Origin: Aureobasidium sp. EXF-3400
Lineage: Eukaryota > Ascomycota > Dothideomycetes > Dothideales > Saccotheciaceae
Length of the DNA: 64,000 nt
Assembly: GCA_024195585.1 (NCBI GenBank)
Contig: SWBL01000055.1
Location: forward strand, 1 to 64,000
Direction: 5' to 3'
Below, piece by piece: positions 46,179 through 56,039 of this stretch (its first letter is position 1; every line of letters begins with the position of its first letter). Under the pieces are notes generated by a model. It had not been told where the DNA came from, made no database searches, and saw only the letters and a list, made by a program, of their open reading frames with translations. The position numbers were made by a program, and so were the translations under genes.

Positions 46179-48026
46179 ATGGCAGCCGCAGCTGTCGATG
46201 GCGGCGCTGGCGCAAAGAAACTCAGCAAGAACGCCTTCCGCAGACAACAGAAGAAGGCTCAAAAAGAACGCTCCGTAAGCCTTGTATACGCTCGCTCGGC
46301 TGCAACTTCGACTGACAATGATGCGAAACAGGCGTCTGCCACTCCCTCCGTCGCCGAGTCTACCGACCTCTCCGAAGCAGAAACCCTAAAGCCAGAGACC
46401 GGCCGCCAACCCGACGCTCAGATCAACACTCGCGATGACCCCATGCAAAACAACGACCTACCCAATGACGACTTTACCCTTCCCGAAGACGACCCTTTAT
46501 ACGCCGAATTCCAGAGTGTTCTTTCCAGATTCAACAACTTGGACAAATCACAAGTAAAGGAGGAAGAAAAGCCTGAGATTTACTACGACGACGACAACGA
46601 CGACATTCCTGACGAGGACGATGAGAACCAGCCGAAGTTGTCAAAGAAGGCACGCAAGGCCGCTAGCAAATTGACCATCGCCGAGCTCAAGCGTCTGGTG
46701 CGCAAGCCCGAGCTAGTTGAATGGACAGACATCGACGCCTCGGACCCGCTGTTGCTTGTGCGCATCAAGTCACAGCGCAATGTTGTTCCCGTACCATCAC
46801 ACTGGGCTCTGAAGCGCGAATATCTTTCTTCAAAGCGTGGTATCGAGAAGACGCACTTCAACCTCCCAAAGTTCATCGCCGATACCGGTATCGCCGAGAT
46901 GCGTGACGCCGTTCTCGAGAAGCAGGCCGAGGCAACCTTGAAACAGAAGCAGCGCGAGAGAGTACAAGGAAAGCTCGGAAAGCTCGACATCGACTACCAG
47001 AAACTCTACGAAGCCTTCTTCCGCCATCAAACAAAGCCTCCGCTCACTCGCTATGGTGAGGTCTACTATGAGGGTAAGGAGTATGAGACTAACCTCCGCC
47101 ACCTACGACCCGGTGAGTTGAGCGATGAGCTGAGAGAAGCTCTCAACATGCCCCCTGGTGCTCCTCCACCATGGCTTATCAACCAACAACGTTTCGGACC
47201 TCCACCCTCATACCCTGGCCTTAAGATTCCTGGATTGAACGCTCCTCCACCACCAGGCGCATCCTGGGGATTCCACCCCGGTGGTTATGGTAAGCCTCCT
47301 GTTGATGAACACACAAATCGTCCTTTGTTTGGTGGCGACATCTTCGGTGTTAGCAACGCGGAAGATGAAGAGGCACCAACTGGAGCACCGGTAGAGAAGA
47401 CTCTGTGGGGCGAGCTTCAAGAGCGCGAGGAGGAAGAGGAAGAGGAGGATGAGGATGAAGATGAGGAAGAGGAGGATGGCGATGAAGCTATGGATGAGGA
47501 AGACATTGGTGCAGGACTCGAGACACCGAGTGGAATGGCCTCGGCTGCTCCTACTGAAATCGGTATCGAGAGCGTTGGAGGCGATTTCGAACTGCGCAAG
47601 AACGCAAGAGCTCCCGAACCCGAGGACAATGGTGCTCCCCGATCAGCGTACCAGGTCCTACCGGAACAGAACATTCGCGCCCAAGGTTTCTTTGGAGGCG
47701 AGAGGGCATACGATATGCGCGCGGCTCAGCAAAATCTTCCCGTACTCGGCCAAGAAAACAGAGGCAGCAAACGCAAGGTCGGCGATATCGATGTCAGCGT
47801 AGACGTAGATGCGCTTGAAAGAGACGATCGCTTGAGCAAGGATGAGATCCAAAGAAGGTTTGAGGCTGAAAGACAGGCACAGGCCGATGGACAATGGAAG
47901 GGAAGAGTGGATCAGGAAGATTTGAGTCAGATGATCGCCGAGGAGAGCAACAAGAGGTTGAAGCAGGACAAGGAAAGGAACGATCGCAGAAGAGGAGGCG
48001 GCGACAGCAGGAGCAGCAGGAGATAA
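46179..48026 (+). CDS. CUS1: Splicing factor SF3b subunit 2 (SF3b145 / Cus1)
   Basis: Component of the U2 snRNP SF3b complex; it contacts SF3b49 (Hsh49) and helps anchor U2 at the branch point. The frame is open throughout, but a 57-nt in-frame intron at 46275-46331 (GTAAGC...CTGAC...ACAG) is likely, giving 596 residues. A Lys-rich start (KKLSKNAFRRQQKK) and acidic linker are followed by the DUF382 block (WTDIDASDPLLLVRIKSQRN, then PVPSHWALKREYLSSKRGIE) and the PSP domain (PGAPPPWLINQQRFGPPPSY). Next come a Pro/Gly segment, a run of almost pure Glu/Asp (~400-430) and a basic tail. The acidic run is encoded by a GAG/GAT repeat at 47425-47500. Identity is firm. Confidence 0.9.
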   Translation: MAAAAVDGGAGAKKLSKNAFRRQQKKAQKERSVSLVYARSAATSTDNDAKQASATPSVAESTDLSEAETLKPETGRQPDAQINTRDDPMQNNDLPNDDFTLPEDDPLYAEFQSVLSRFNNLDKSQVKEEEKPEIYYDDDNDDIPDEDDENQPKLSKKARKAASKLTIAELKRLVRKPELVEWTDIDASDPLLLVRIKSQRNVVPVPSHWALKREYLSSKRGIEKTHFNLPKFIADTGIAEMRDAVLEKQAEATLKQKQRERVQGKLGKLDIDYQKLYEAFFRHQTKPPLTRYGEVYYEGKEYETNLRHLRPGELSDELREALNMPPGAPPPWLINQQRFGPPPSYPGLKIPGLNAPPPPGASWGFHPGGYGKPPVDEHTNRPLFGGDIFGVSNAEDEEAPTGAPVEKTLWGELQEREEEEEEEDEDEDEEEEDGDEAMDEEDIGAGLETPSGMASAAPTEIGIESVGGDFELRKNARAPEPEDNGAPRSAYQVLPEQNIRAQGFFGGERAYDMRAAQQNLPVLGQENRGSKRKVGDIDVSVDVDALERDDRLSKDEIQRRFEAERQAQADGQWKGRVDQEDLSQMIAEESNKRLKQDKERNDRRRGGGDSRSSRR

Positions 48027-48509
48027 GACATGATCACTGGAGCCACCTTTCCGTCATCACTTTGCATTCTGGACTAAGCCTTTTGGATGGAGCGCCTCAT
48101 TACCCAGCTAAAGACAAACGAGACCAAATGAAGCACACATTACTAAGTCAGTCTTGAATTGCCAGCAACAGATGTGCACCCGGATAAGAGTACTGCCTCA
48201 CTGAATATGCCCTACAATTGGAGGGACAAGAAGGGTCAGTACTAAGCACAGCTAACTAGCGCATACGAACAACACCCGAGTGAGGAGCATATCTTCTAGC
48301 GATACATCTACGCTGGCAGAAAGAGGCTTTGGAATTGTTCAAGGTTCAAAAAGGTCACTCATGAGGCATATCACGTGGACTGAGAAGCTCGGACGCTCGT
48401 TCATGTTTCATTTGTGTGTCCGTCCCTTGTTTGACAGACGCAGACAGCAGCCTCATCAAAGCTTCGTCACAAGATATCGACAAAGACGCTCCGTCCAGAA
48501 ACAGCAAAC
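48027..48509. other. Intergenic / leader of Arg-Ser-rich gene
   Basis: The sequence is open in the frame of the downstream gene from 48280, but that extension has no conserved look and is probably leader. Nothing else seen. Confidence 0.45.
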
Positions 48510-50397
48510 ATGGACAGAGATCGCGATCGAGACAGAAGGTAATGCACACCTCGATCCTGTAGCAAGCGCCGCTCTCACTGATACCCGATCCAGACCTTTT
48601 CCTCGCGAAGACCAATACGGTGATGGCCGAGGTCAATCCTATCGCCCTCCTCGTTCTCCCGTCCCTCGATCAGATACGTACCGCGCACCTCGCTCTCCGC
48701 CAAGAGGAAACGCATACGTCGACTCCTACCGCGCCCCACCAAGAAACCGAAGCCGCTCGCCGCTGCCATTCCGTCGTCGCTCACGAAGCCCTCCCCCCTT
48801 CCGACCAAGAGATGGAGGTGACTCATATAGAGGAAGAGCTCGCTCACCACCACCTAGAAGGGGTGGCTTCATGAGGGACGAGAGTTACCGACCACCTCCT
48901 CCTTCTCGCTTCCACAGAGACAACCTACCATACAACACCTGTTCGCCTGTACGCGCTCCTCGCGATCGTTCTCCTCTTCCTCTGAAGCGTGGTCGTGATG
49001 TTTCACCTGCTGGTAGTCGCGGCAGAAGGTCACCACCTCCTCCAGCCAAGCGCGAGAGACTGGATTCGCCGCCTCGCTCAAGATACAATGCATACCCTCC
49101 GTCGAGAGACGTCAGCCCCGGACCTGGACGCGACAGACGGGAGATGCGCTTGACTCCCCCTCGTGGCGTCACTCGCGGCTACCGTCTTTTGTCGCGCTCG
49201 CCCATGCAACACAACGAGAACATCAATCCTCGCAAGGTCGACTGGAGACGTCGTTCGCCATCACCACCAAGACCTCGTCCTGATCTTATCTCGAACGAAC
49301 ACTCGGGTGCCGCTAGTGTTACCAGCTCGAGGCGCTCATCTCCGCCAATTCACCCCAGCAGACTCGCCGCAATCGATCCTTTGCCCAAAGAAGACCTGTT
49401 CGCAAACCGCATCCCTCGTCCTGTCTCGCCAGCTCCCGCTCCGCCCAGATCACCTATTGTTTCTAGACCTCGATCGCCCATTCCTTCTAGACCTAGATCA
49501 CCAATCGCACCTCCGGCAGACGTCCGCTCACCTGTCCGTGTCAAGCGCGAACCTACACCTCCTCGTGAGCGCGAAATACCTACTGGTCCAGCTGTTCGTG
49601 CCCCTCCGACAGGCCCCACAAGACAAGATGACCCTCCACAAGTCAGAGCGCCGCCAACAGGACCTGGCGCTACTAGATCATACGCACAAGCTACCGGTGA
49701 TGCCCCCATCCCTACTGGACCCCGAATGAGAGCCAACTCGCCTCCTACACATCCAAGAGGAGGCATGATGGGAAGAGGAGGGTTCCAGAGAGATTACCCT
49801 CCACGAGACTTTGGCTCGCGCGGAGACTACCATGGATCGCGTGGAAGAGGCGGACCTTATGGTGGACCATCATACCGCGGAGGCCGTGGAGGCGGCTACG
49901 CTACACAATACAATAGAGACCCGGACTTCGCTTCGACGCCGCCTTCAGGTCCTCGTGGCTCGATGAGTTCACACGCTCCTCCACCTCCGTTCCGCGGTGG
50001 TGCAAACACTTCCGGCACATACCCTCGCACGACTCGCTTTGCACCAAATGGAGCACCGCTGCCTTCTGGACCCAAAGCGGACGTAGTCATGGGTGGTATG
50101 GGAGAGTTCGATAGAGGACCCAAGCCTGGTAACGCCTACCTTGCAGATCTTCCGCGCGTCATCAGCGGCGGAATCAAGGCACCAGAACTCTATGACAGAG
50201 GACGCCTCAACAAGCTAGAGGACGAGGCAGAGAAGTTGCGCCAGGTCATAGAAGACAAGCAAGAACGCAAGCGCAAAGGATTAAAAGAATGGGCCAGACT
50301 CAGCCGCGAGAGTGAGACTGCAGGTTTCAGAGCGCAACTGGCCGACGAGAATGTGAGAGCGCTTGCTGGAGAGAACGATGGCGGTGCTGCATTTTAG
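48510..50397 (+). CDS. Arg/Ser/Pro-rich protein (SRRM-like), function unknown
   Basis: I chose ATG 48510 with exons 48510-48538 and 48594-50397: the start reads MDRDRDRDRRP and joins in phase to the long exon, giving 610 residues. A longer unspliced frame from 48280 (705 residues) is the alternative. The protein is dominated by RSP/RSPPP repeats (SPPPRRGG, PRPRSPIPSRPRSPI), then an RGG-type segment (~420-500), then an ordered-looking C-terminus with YLADLPRVISGG and a charged coiled coil LNKLEDEAEKLRQVIEDKQE. Such composition is typical of nuclear mRNA-processing or speckle proteins. No RRM or PWI domain is visible. It lies between CUS1 and a Gis2-like gene, all co-oriented. Gene reality is confident, role is inference. 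Confidence 0.72.
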
Positions 50398-51121
50398 TAC
50401 GATGAGAGACCAACGCTTTTGCTTTGGAGAGATGAAAGCGAGCAAGCAGTACGAGGCACTCTTGGAGAGAACGCACGAGGATGAGGAAAATGGCTTATCA
50501 CGAGAACGAGAAGAGAGATTTTGATGTTGCATGATGATACACATACCCCCAGAACGAGGAAAATGCTTTAGTTGATGCTGTGAATGAGGAATATGTTTGA
50601 CGGTGATGACGATGTTTCTACGAGAAAGATGCTGCGAACTCATGGCTCTCTGCATTGCGATGTGTTGTCGCACAATGCTGCAACCAGGCAAGAGCCATCG
50701 GGAGCGGCTGACTGACAGCCGAGCCTTGCAACGATCTTGGACAATCACAGCGCTGAAGCCTCAAAAAGAAGGCATGACCAACACGACGACTCTCGACGAA
50801 TTCCTGCTGAGCTCTCGACGACTTTTCGATGGGCTCCCGACGAATATCTGATGGGCTCTCGACAAACAAACTCGTCGACGTGACCCCGCCTGCTCGTTCT
50901 GGATCCCTCGGCGGCGCAACAAAGTAAACGGTCCAAGCTTCACACACCCACCTGCCGTTCGAGATTTGCTGGAGGAAGCGCGGATTCTGCCTCCACACTC
51001 GCCTCTTTCTCATCGCTTCTTCCTCCAACCTTCAATCACAACCAAAACTTGACAGCTTTTTGCAACCACTTCAATCTTTCTACAAATCAACGAGATCTTC
51101 TCACCACACAACACCTTCAAC
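50398..51121. other. Intergenic upstream of the Gis2-like gene
   Basis: Contains the 22-bp minisatellite at 50791-50878 and a pyrimidine-rich leader (51000-51120). No gene recognised. Confidence 0.5.
50791..50878. repeat. 22-bp minisatellite, about four copies
   Basis: Units begin at 50791, 50813, 50835 and 50857 with exactly 22-bp spacing. Each opens TCTCGACRA or TCCCGACGA and the second and third units end GATGGGC. The last unit is the most diverged. Located about 250 bp upstream of the Gis2-like start codon. Confidence 0.75.
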
Positions 51122-51946
51122 ATGCAGAACTTCGGTGCCCCCGCTCCCCCCATGACTGGCCGCGCTTGCTACAACTGTACGTTTTTCTTCACCCGAGCCT
51201 CCAGCGCGCCGCTCTGCGCAATTGCCATCTGTTCAATCGACACCTGCCAAAACCGATGCGCACTACTGCTGCTAGAGGCCTCGGGCCGTCACTTCATGAT
51301 CTTAGACTGACAAACTTCACTACAGGCGGCGACGTTACCCACCAGGCCCGCGACTGCCCCACCAAGGGCAACCCCACCTGCTACAACTGCGGTGGCCAGG
51401 GCCATCTCTCTCGCGAGTGCACCAACCCCCAGAAGGAGAAGTCCTGCTACGGATGCGGTGAGACTGGTCACATCTCCCGCGACTGCCCCAAGGGTGGTGC
51501 TCCCCGCGGTGGTGCCGGTATGGGCGGTGGCCAGGAGTGCTACAAGTGCGGCCAGGTCGGCCACATTGCCCGCAACTGCTCCCAGGGTGGTCAGCAGGGC
51601 GGCTTCCAGCAGCAGGGTGGCTACCAGAGCCAGGGCTACGGCGCTCCCCGCGGTCAGACCTGTTACTCTTGCGGTGGTTTCGGCCACATGTCTCGTGACT
51701 GCACCCAGGGCCAGAAGTGCTACAACTGTTTGTCTACCCAACATGTTATTCGTTCTCGAACATCTGCTAATACGACTATAGGTGGTGAGGTCGGTCACCT
51801 TTCCCGCGACTGCTCCGCTGAGATCAGCCACGACCGTGTTTGTAAGGCAGCAACCTATCAATCCTTTTCCGCAATTCTCTAATTCGTTCTTTACAGGCTA
51901 CAAGTGCAAGCAGCCCGGCCACGTCCAGGCCGCCTGCCCCAACTAA
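51122..51946 (+). CDS. GIS2: Zinc-knuckle nucleic-acid-binding protein (Gis2/CNBP-like)
   Basis: Small CCHC protein that binds single-stranded nucleic acid and mRNA and is linked to translation and stress granules. Exons 51122-51176, 51326-51727, 51782-51841 and 51897-51946 give 188 residues. Seven C-x2-C-x4-H-x4-C knuckles are complete: CYNCGDVTHQARDC, CYNCGGQGHLSREC, CYGCGETGHISRDC, CYKCGQVGHIARNC, CYSCGGFGHMSRDC, CYNCGEVGHLSRDC and CYKCKQPGHVQAAC. A Gly/Gln-rich spacer lies between the fourth and fifth. All three introns are phase 1 and cut inside a cysteine codon (T|GY). Donors are GTACGT, GTTTGT and GTAAGG. Codons are strongly C-ending, as in highly expressed fungal genes. Yeast Gis2 also has seven knuckles, which supports orthology. 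Confidence 0.9.
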
Positions 51947-53340
51947 GGGCTTGATCGCCTGCTCTTGACGACAATCTCTTTTTCTTGACCAACCGCTGCG
52001 CATTTACATCCGTTCTGCTTAACATTTTTCATTCACGACCGTCATGACCTTTGATCGCAACGGCCTAGTCTCCAACAAAAAAGCTTTCTTGTATTCACCT
52101 TTTATCATCAGGGGTTGTTTACTAAGGTGGGGAGACAGGCTGGACCTTTCTTACCGCTGAGGACGAGGAGAAGAACAGAACCATGAACGGACACGAGGGG
52201 CATTTGATGCGACGAAAAGGAGACCGATCATGCATTTTCTTATTTTCTTTTGTTGTTTGATGCCAACACAATTTTGGACAGAAAAGGAAACAAGCCCTTG
52301 GTTTTTTTCTTTTCATCTTCACCATTGGTATGCTTACCAAGGGCTTTGTTTTTCCATTTTCACAAAAGCCATGCCACCACCGACTGAGAGTTGAGAGAAG
52401 AGAGGACGAGAGAAGAGGGAGAGCTTTACGGATTTTTCTTCACGACCTACTATACCCACAATGTCAAAGGACGAAGTTTTCTGGCGGTTTCACTTATATC
52501 TTTTATTTCCTCTTCCGATCGTGAATGTGATTGTTGATCAAGATGGTACCTTTGTCGCTGTTCATGACATAGCGGTTTCTGTAGAGCCTCTTCGCGCGGC
52601 TCTATCTGCTATTTCGCATTCGTTTTCTGTGGTGGGGTTAAGCGCACTCAGCCGAAATGGAACGACCCGCTTGCTTCGTCTATACCAGCCAGCCTCTGAC
52701 GTCGGCGAGGTACTTTGCTACACTGCGGCTATGATGATTAGAGTTTTGATACAATCCTGTTACATGGCTTGTAGCAAGCAAGCATGAGATCTTGCTTGAA
52801 AACACTGGCACGCGACACTTGGCCCGAGAGATGTTCGCGTGGCAGCAGTATACGGGTGCCAAGCTGTCAGGTACGGCAAGCAGCAGTAAGACAGTTGGAC
52901 TTCGCATATTGTTCCACAGACACGTTGTATGCTGCCGTTTCCTTCTGCCACGAACAATACATGGTGTTTGCCATACTCAGTTGTGCGAGATCGAGCGGTC
53001 CACATGCTGCATAATCCATGACGAATGGCTTTGCCGGAGAAGACTTCGAAGACTCATCATGATCGACACTCAAAGCGCGAGCTTCCAAGTTCGAGGTAGA
53101 TAAGGTTAAGCAGCAGGGAACACGGGAAGAATGTGCGTGTCTTGATGATGTCTTGTTGTAGATGAACAGGTAAGAGGAGGTTGTTGTAAGCTCCTCTGTT
53201 TGCCTACACTGTTAACTCTAACTTTCTTTCCTTTCCTTTCGCCTTGACTTGAGACAACAAACGCTCTTCTGTTTGTTGACTGCACCTATTATCTACCAAT
53301 CCAATCTCTACGACTCTTTCTCTTCGACGGACCTTGCAAC
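51947..53340. other. Intergenic between Gis2-like and arylsulfotransferase-like genes
   Basis: 1.4 kb. The first part is T-rich 3' flank. Short ORFs at 52461-52787 and 52784-53103 show no known domain. No tRNA, repeat or transposon seen. Confidence 0.5.
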
Positions 53341-54921
53341 ATGCGCCTCACCTCCTTGATATGTACGGCACTGGCTTTCTTCACGGCTAATGTCGTTGCA
53401 CAAAGCAGTGCTGGAGACAACACAACACAGCCTGTTTCTTTCTTCTACACTCGGCCTCTGTCTGAAGCACCTGCTCTAAACGTCACCCTCCAAGCAGACT
53501 TTTCTCCTGGCTATGTCTTCATGTCGCCCTACAAGTCCGACAAACCTGCTCCCTACATCTACGACAAATTCGGAAACCTCATCTGGGATGGCTACGGTGT
53601 GACCGGATCTGCAAATGCGCACAACTTCCGACCTTGCCAGTACAAGGGTGCGCCTCATCTTTGCTTCAATCAGGTCAATCAGCAGAATGGATATGGAATT
53701 GGGCAGGGTGTCATCGTGGATCAGAACTACAAGGTCGTGGCTACGGTGCAGACGGGAGGAAATGTTGAGCCTGTGGATATGCATGAGTTCCAGTTGCTCA
53801 ATGATGGAGAGACGGCAATCCTCAGTTCCTACCAGATCGTCCCTTTCGATCTGTCTTACTTCAACATTACGACTGGCTTGGGTTGGTTATCCGAGGGCGT
53901 CTTCCAGGAAGTCAACGTGACTACTGGAGAAGTTCTGTTTGAATGGTTCTCGACCAACCATGTTGATCCCAGCGAGAGCCAGATCACTCCCAACAGCACT
54001 GATACAGGCGGTGATGGATTTGGACCTCTGACTGCATTCGATTACTTCCACATCAATGCTATTGACAAGTCTGCGGTTTCGGGCAACTATCTGGTTTCCG
54101 CTAGACATACCAGCACACTCTACTACGTCAACGCCACTGATCGCGAAACCATCTGGAAGTTGAGCTATCTAGGACACTCGGATTTCTCATGCTCAAACTT
54201 CAACTTCAGTTTCCAACATGATGCGCGTCTGCTTTCTGAGAACGACACCACTACTGTTTTGTCCATTTTTGACAATGCATCTAATGGCTACACAACCACC
54301 ACTTCTCAGTCTTCAGGCAAAGTCATCGCTATCGACCATAATTCTGGCATCGCAACCATGATCTCCAATACTACATTCCCATCTACCGAAGGCTTACTCT
54401 CTACCTCCCAAGGCAACACACAAACGCTGAGCAATGGAGGAACCTTCCATTCTTGGGGCAATCAACCTTATCTCTCCGAACACTCTGCCAATGGCACTGC
54501 AGTCCTTACCGCTCAATTTGCCGCAGAGGGCTCAGCACAAAACTACCGCGCTTTTTCTGCCGACTGGGAGTCTACGCCGTTAACCACCGTTCCTGATGTT
54601 TATGCCTATGCAGTAAATTCCTCATCTCCCACAAGAATTTATGTTTCTTGGAACGGCTGTACTACTGTTTCTTCATGGCAGTTTTACGGTGCTGAGTCTG
54701 TGGGAGATGACTTTTTGGTTATTGGGCAAGCGGATAAGACTGGCTTTGAGACTCTGTGGACGGCTGATAAGTTTTGTCAGTGGGTAAGGGTTGAAGCTGT
54801 TGATGGGGAGGGCAATGGGTTGAGGAATTCGAGCTTTACGGGTACTTTCGTGCCGTCTGCTATGTTGGTGGAGGCTTGTGATGAGAGTGGGTGTGGTGTT
54901 GCTAGCGAGTACTCTTCTTAG
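53341..54921 (+). CDS. Secreted arylsulfotransferase-like protein
   Basis: Single exon of 526 residues. Residues 1-20 form a signal peptide (hydrophobic LICTALAFFTANVV, cleavage near VAQ-SS), so the product is secreted or cell-wall bound. The body matches the fungal arylsulfotransferase (ASST) family by eye: SPGYVFMSPYKSD, YIYDKFGNLIWDG, HNFRPCQYKGAPHLCF, VDMHEFQLLNDGETAIL and AFDYFHINAIDK, with a repeated beta-propeller-like pattern. Histidines in HNFRPC, MHEF and YFHIN are at places where the family conserves them. Bacterial ASSTs move sulfate between phenols; the activity of fungal members is largely untested. About ten N-x-S/T sites are present. The C-terminus continues with a beta-rich segment (YVSWNGCT...). 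No membrane anchor seen. Confidence 0.75.
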   Translation: MRLTSLICTALAFFTANVVAQSSAGDNTTQPVSFFYTRPLSEAPALNVTLQADFSPGYVFMSPYKSDKPAPYIYDKFGNLIWDGYGVTGSANAHNFRPCQYKGAPHLCFNQVNQQNGYGIGQGVIVDQNYKVVATVQTGGNVEPVDMHEFQLLNDGETAILSSYQIVPFDLSYFNITTGLGWLSEGVFQEVNVTTGEVLFEWFSTNHVDPSESQITPNSTDTGGDGFGPLTAFDYFHINAIDKSAVSGNYLVSARHTSTLYYVNATDRETIWKLSYLGHSDFSCSNFNFSFQHDARLLSENDTTTVLSIFDNASNGYTTTTSQSSGKVIAIDHNSGIATMISNTTFPSTEGLLSTSQGNTQTLSNGGTFHSWGNQPYLSEHSANGTAVLTAQFAAEGSAQNYRAFSADWESTPLTTVPDVYAYAVNSSSPTRIYVSWNGCTTVSSWQFYGAESVGDDFLVIGQADKTGFETLWTADKFCQWVRVEAVDGEGNGLRNSSFTGTFVPSAMLVEACDESGCGVASEYSS

Positions 54922-55354
54922 GTAGAAGAAGTGGTTATGGGGATGATGGCGTTTGGCTTGGTTGTGCATGCTGCGAAATTTACGAATGAATGCGATGCTC
55001 CAAAAGAGCCGACTCCAAGAAAGGCCTACTTCGCAGTAGTGCAGCATGTGAGCACTGGAGATTCCGCCATAACGCCAATTCAGAGGGTAGGAAAGAGCTA
55101 CGCTGCAGCAACGCTACTTCCTCGCAACACACTGGAAAACTCCAGCACCGAAGCACAGTGTTCTTTCCCTGGTATTGAGACATCAAACAAGACTCGTAAC
55201 TTCCATTCCCATTGACACGGCCATTGAGAAGGAGAAACATCAAGCCTCGAAGATCCATTGTTCTTTTCCTTACTCCTCTCTGTGGCAGACAGCCCGTTGC
55301 CTGAAGTGTTGCTTTCAGAACCTTTTGATAGCAACGCCTTCACCTTCAATTCCT

Positions 55355-55600
55355 ACTCTCACTCGAGTTGGAGCCCCGTCGTCGCTGCCTGGAGATCCGC
55401 TTTAGCAGCTCTGAGCTCAAACTTCGAACTCAACTTCTTTTCCTCCACTACCTCTACTATCTCCACTACTCAACACCAACACGTCCGTTCACTCTCACTC
55501 GAGTTGGAGCTACCGCTGCTGCCTTGAGAGATACTTAAGCAGCTTCGACTCAGAGTCCAACTCAACTTCTCTTCCTCCACTGCCTTCAACACCTCCATCA
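55355..55600. repeat. Imperfect tandem duplication, ~100-bp copies 136 bp apart
   Basis: Copy 1 starts at 55355 and copy 2 at 55491, both opening ACTCTCACTCGAGTTGGAGC. They then share GCTGCCT, GAGAT, AGCAGCT, CAACTTCT and TCCTCCACT in the same order with about 70-80% identity by eye. Confidence 0.65.
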
Positions 55601-55786
55601 CCTTTGACCTTCTTGGTCTTCCTTTTGTTCTTCCACCATTACTTCTTCTCTCTTCCACCACTTGCTTCTTGCTTCTTACGTCTACACTACACCAAGTCTT
55701 TCATAGACTTGCTTATCTCATACAACTACACATACATCACGCCAACCTCTGCTCTGGTAGCAGCGCGTTGACGACTTGAACTTTGA

Positions 55787-55930
55787 AGATCTTTTGCTTC
55801 AGACGCCGCCTAAAACAGATCTTCCACTCGCACTTCATCATAGATCTTGAGGATAGATCTTCTTCTTTTGCTCCAGACGCCGCCGCCAGACAACTCCTAC
55901 AGCGAATCTTTCTCAAGCACTTCACCAGTG
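55787..55930. repeat. Second imperfect direct repeat, units at 55787 and 55855
   Basis: Both units start AGATCTT, then share TTTTGCT-CAGACGCCGCC and a GCACTTCA-CA block. AGATCT sites recur four times in 75 bp. Likely leader sequence of the gene starting at 56040. Confidence 0.55.
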
Positions 55931-56039
55931 GGAGATCGTGACGACAAATCTTCCTCCTTGAAACTTGGTAAGCACTTTGAGATCGTGCCACTTTGTCTAC
56001 TTCTTCGGTTCGCTTACACACTTCCAGCACACCGTCAAG

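Larger units (their letters stand above)
54922..56039. other. Repeat-bearing leader region of the large GTPase gene
   Basis: 1.1 kb without a convincing gene. The pyrimidine-rich strand contains two pairs of imperfect direct repeats (listed separately), probably in the 5' untranslated region. Confidence 0.55.

Noticed and set aside
48280..48509. N-terminal extension of the Arg/Ser-rich protein from 48280
   Set aside because: Sequence looks non-coding and the spliced start MDRDRDRDRR at 48510 is far more typical; kept only as an alternative.
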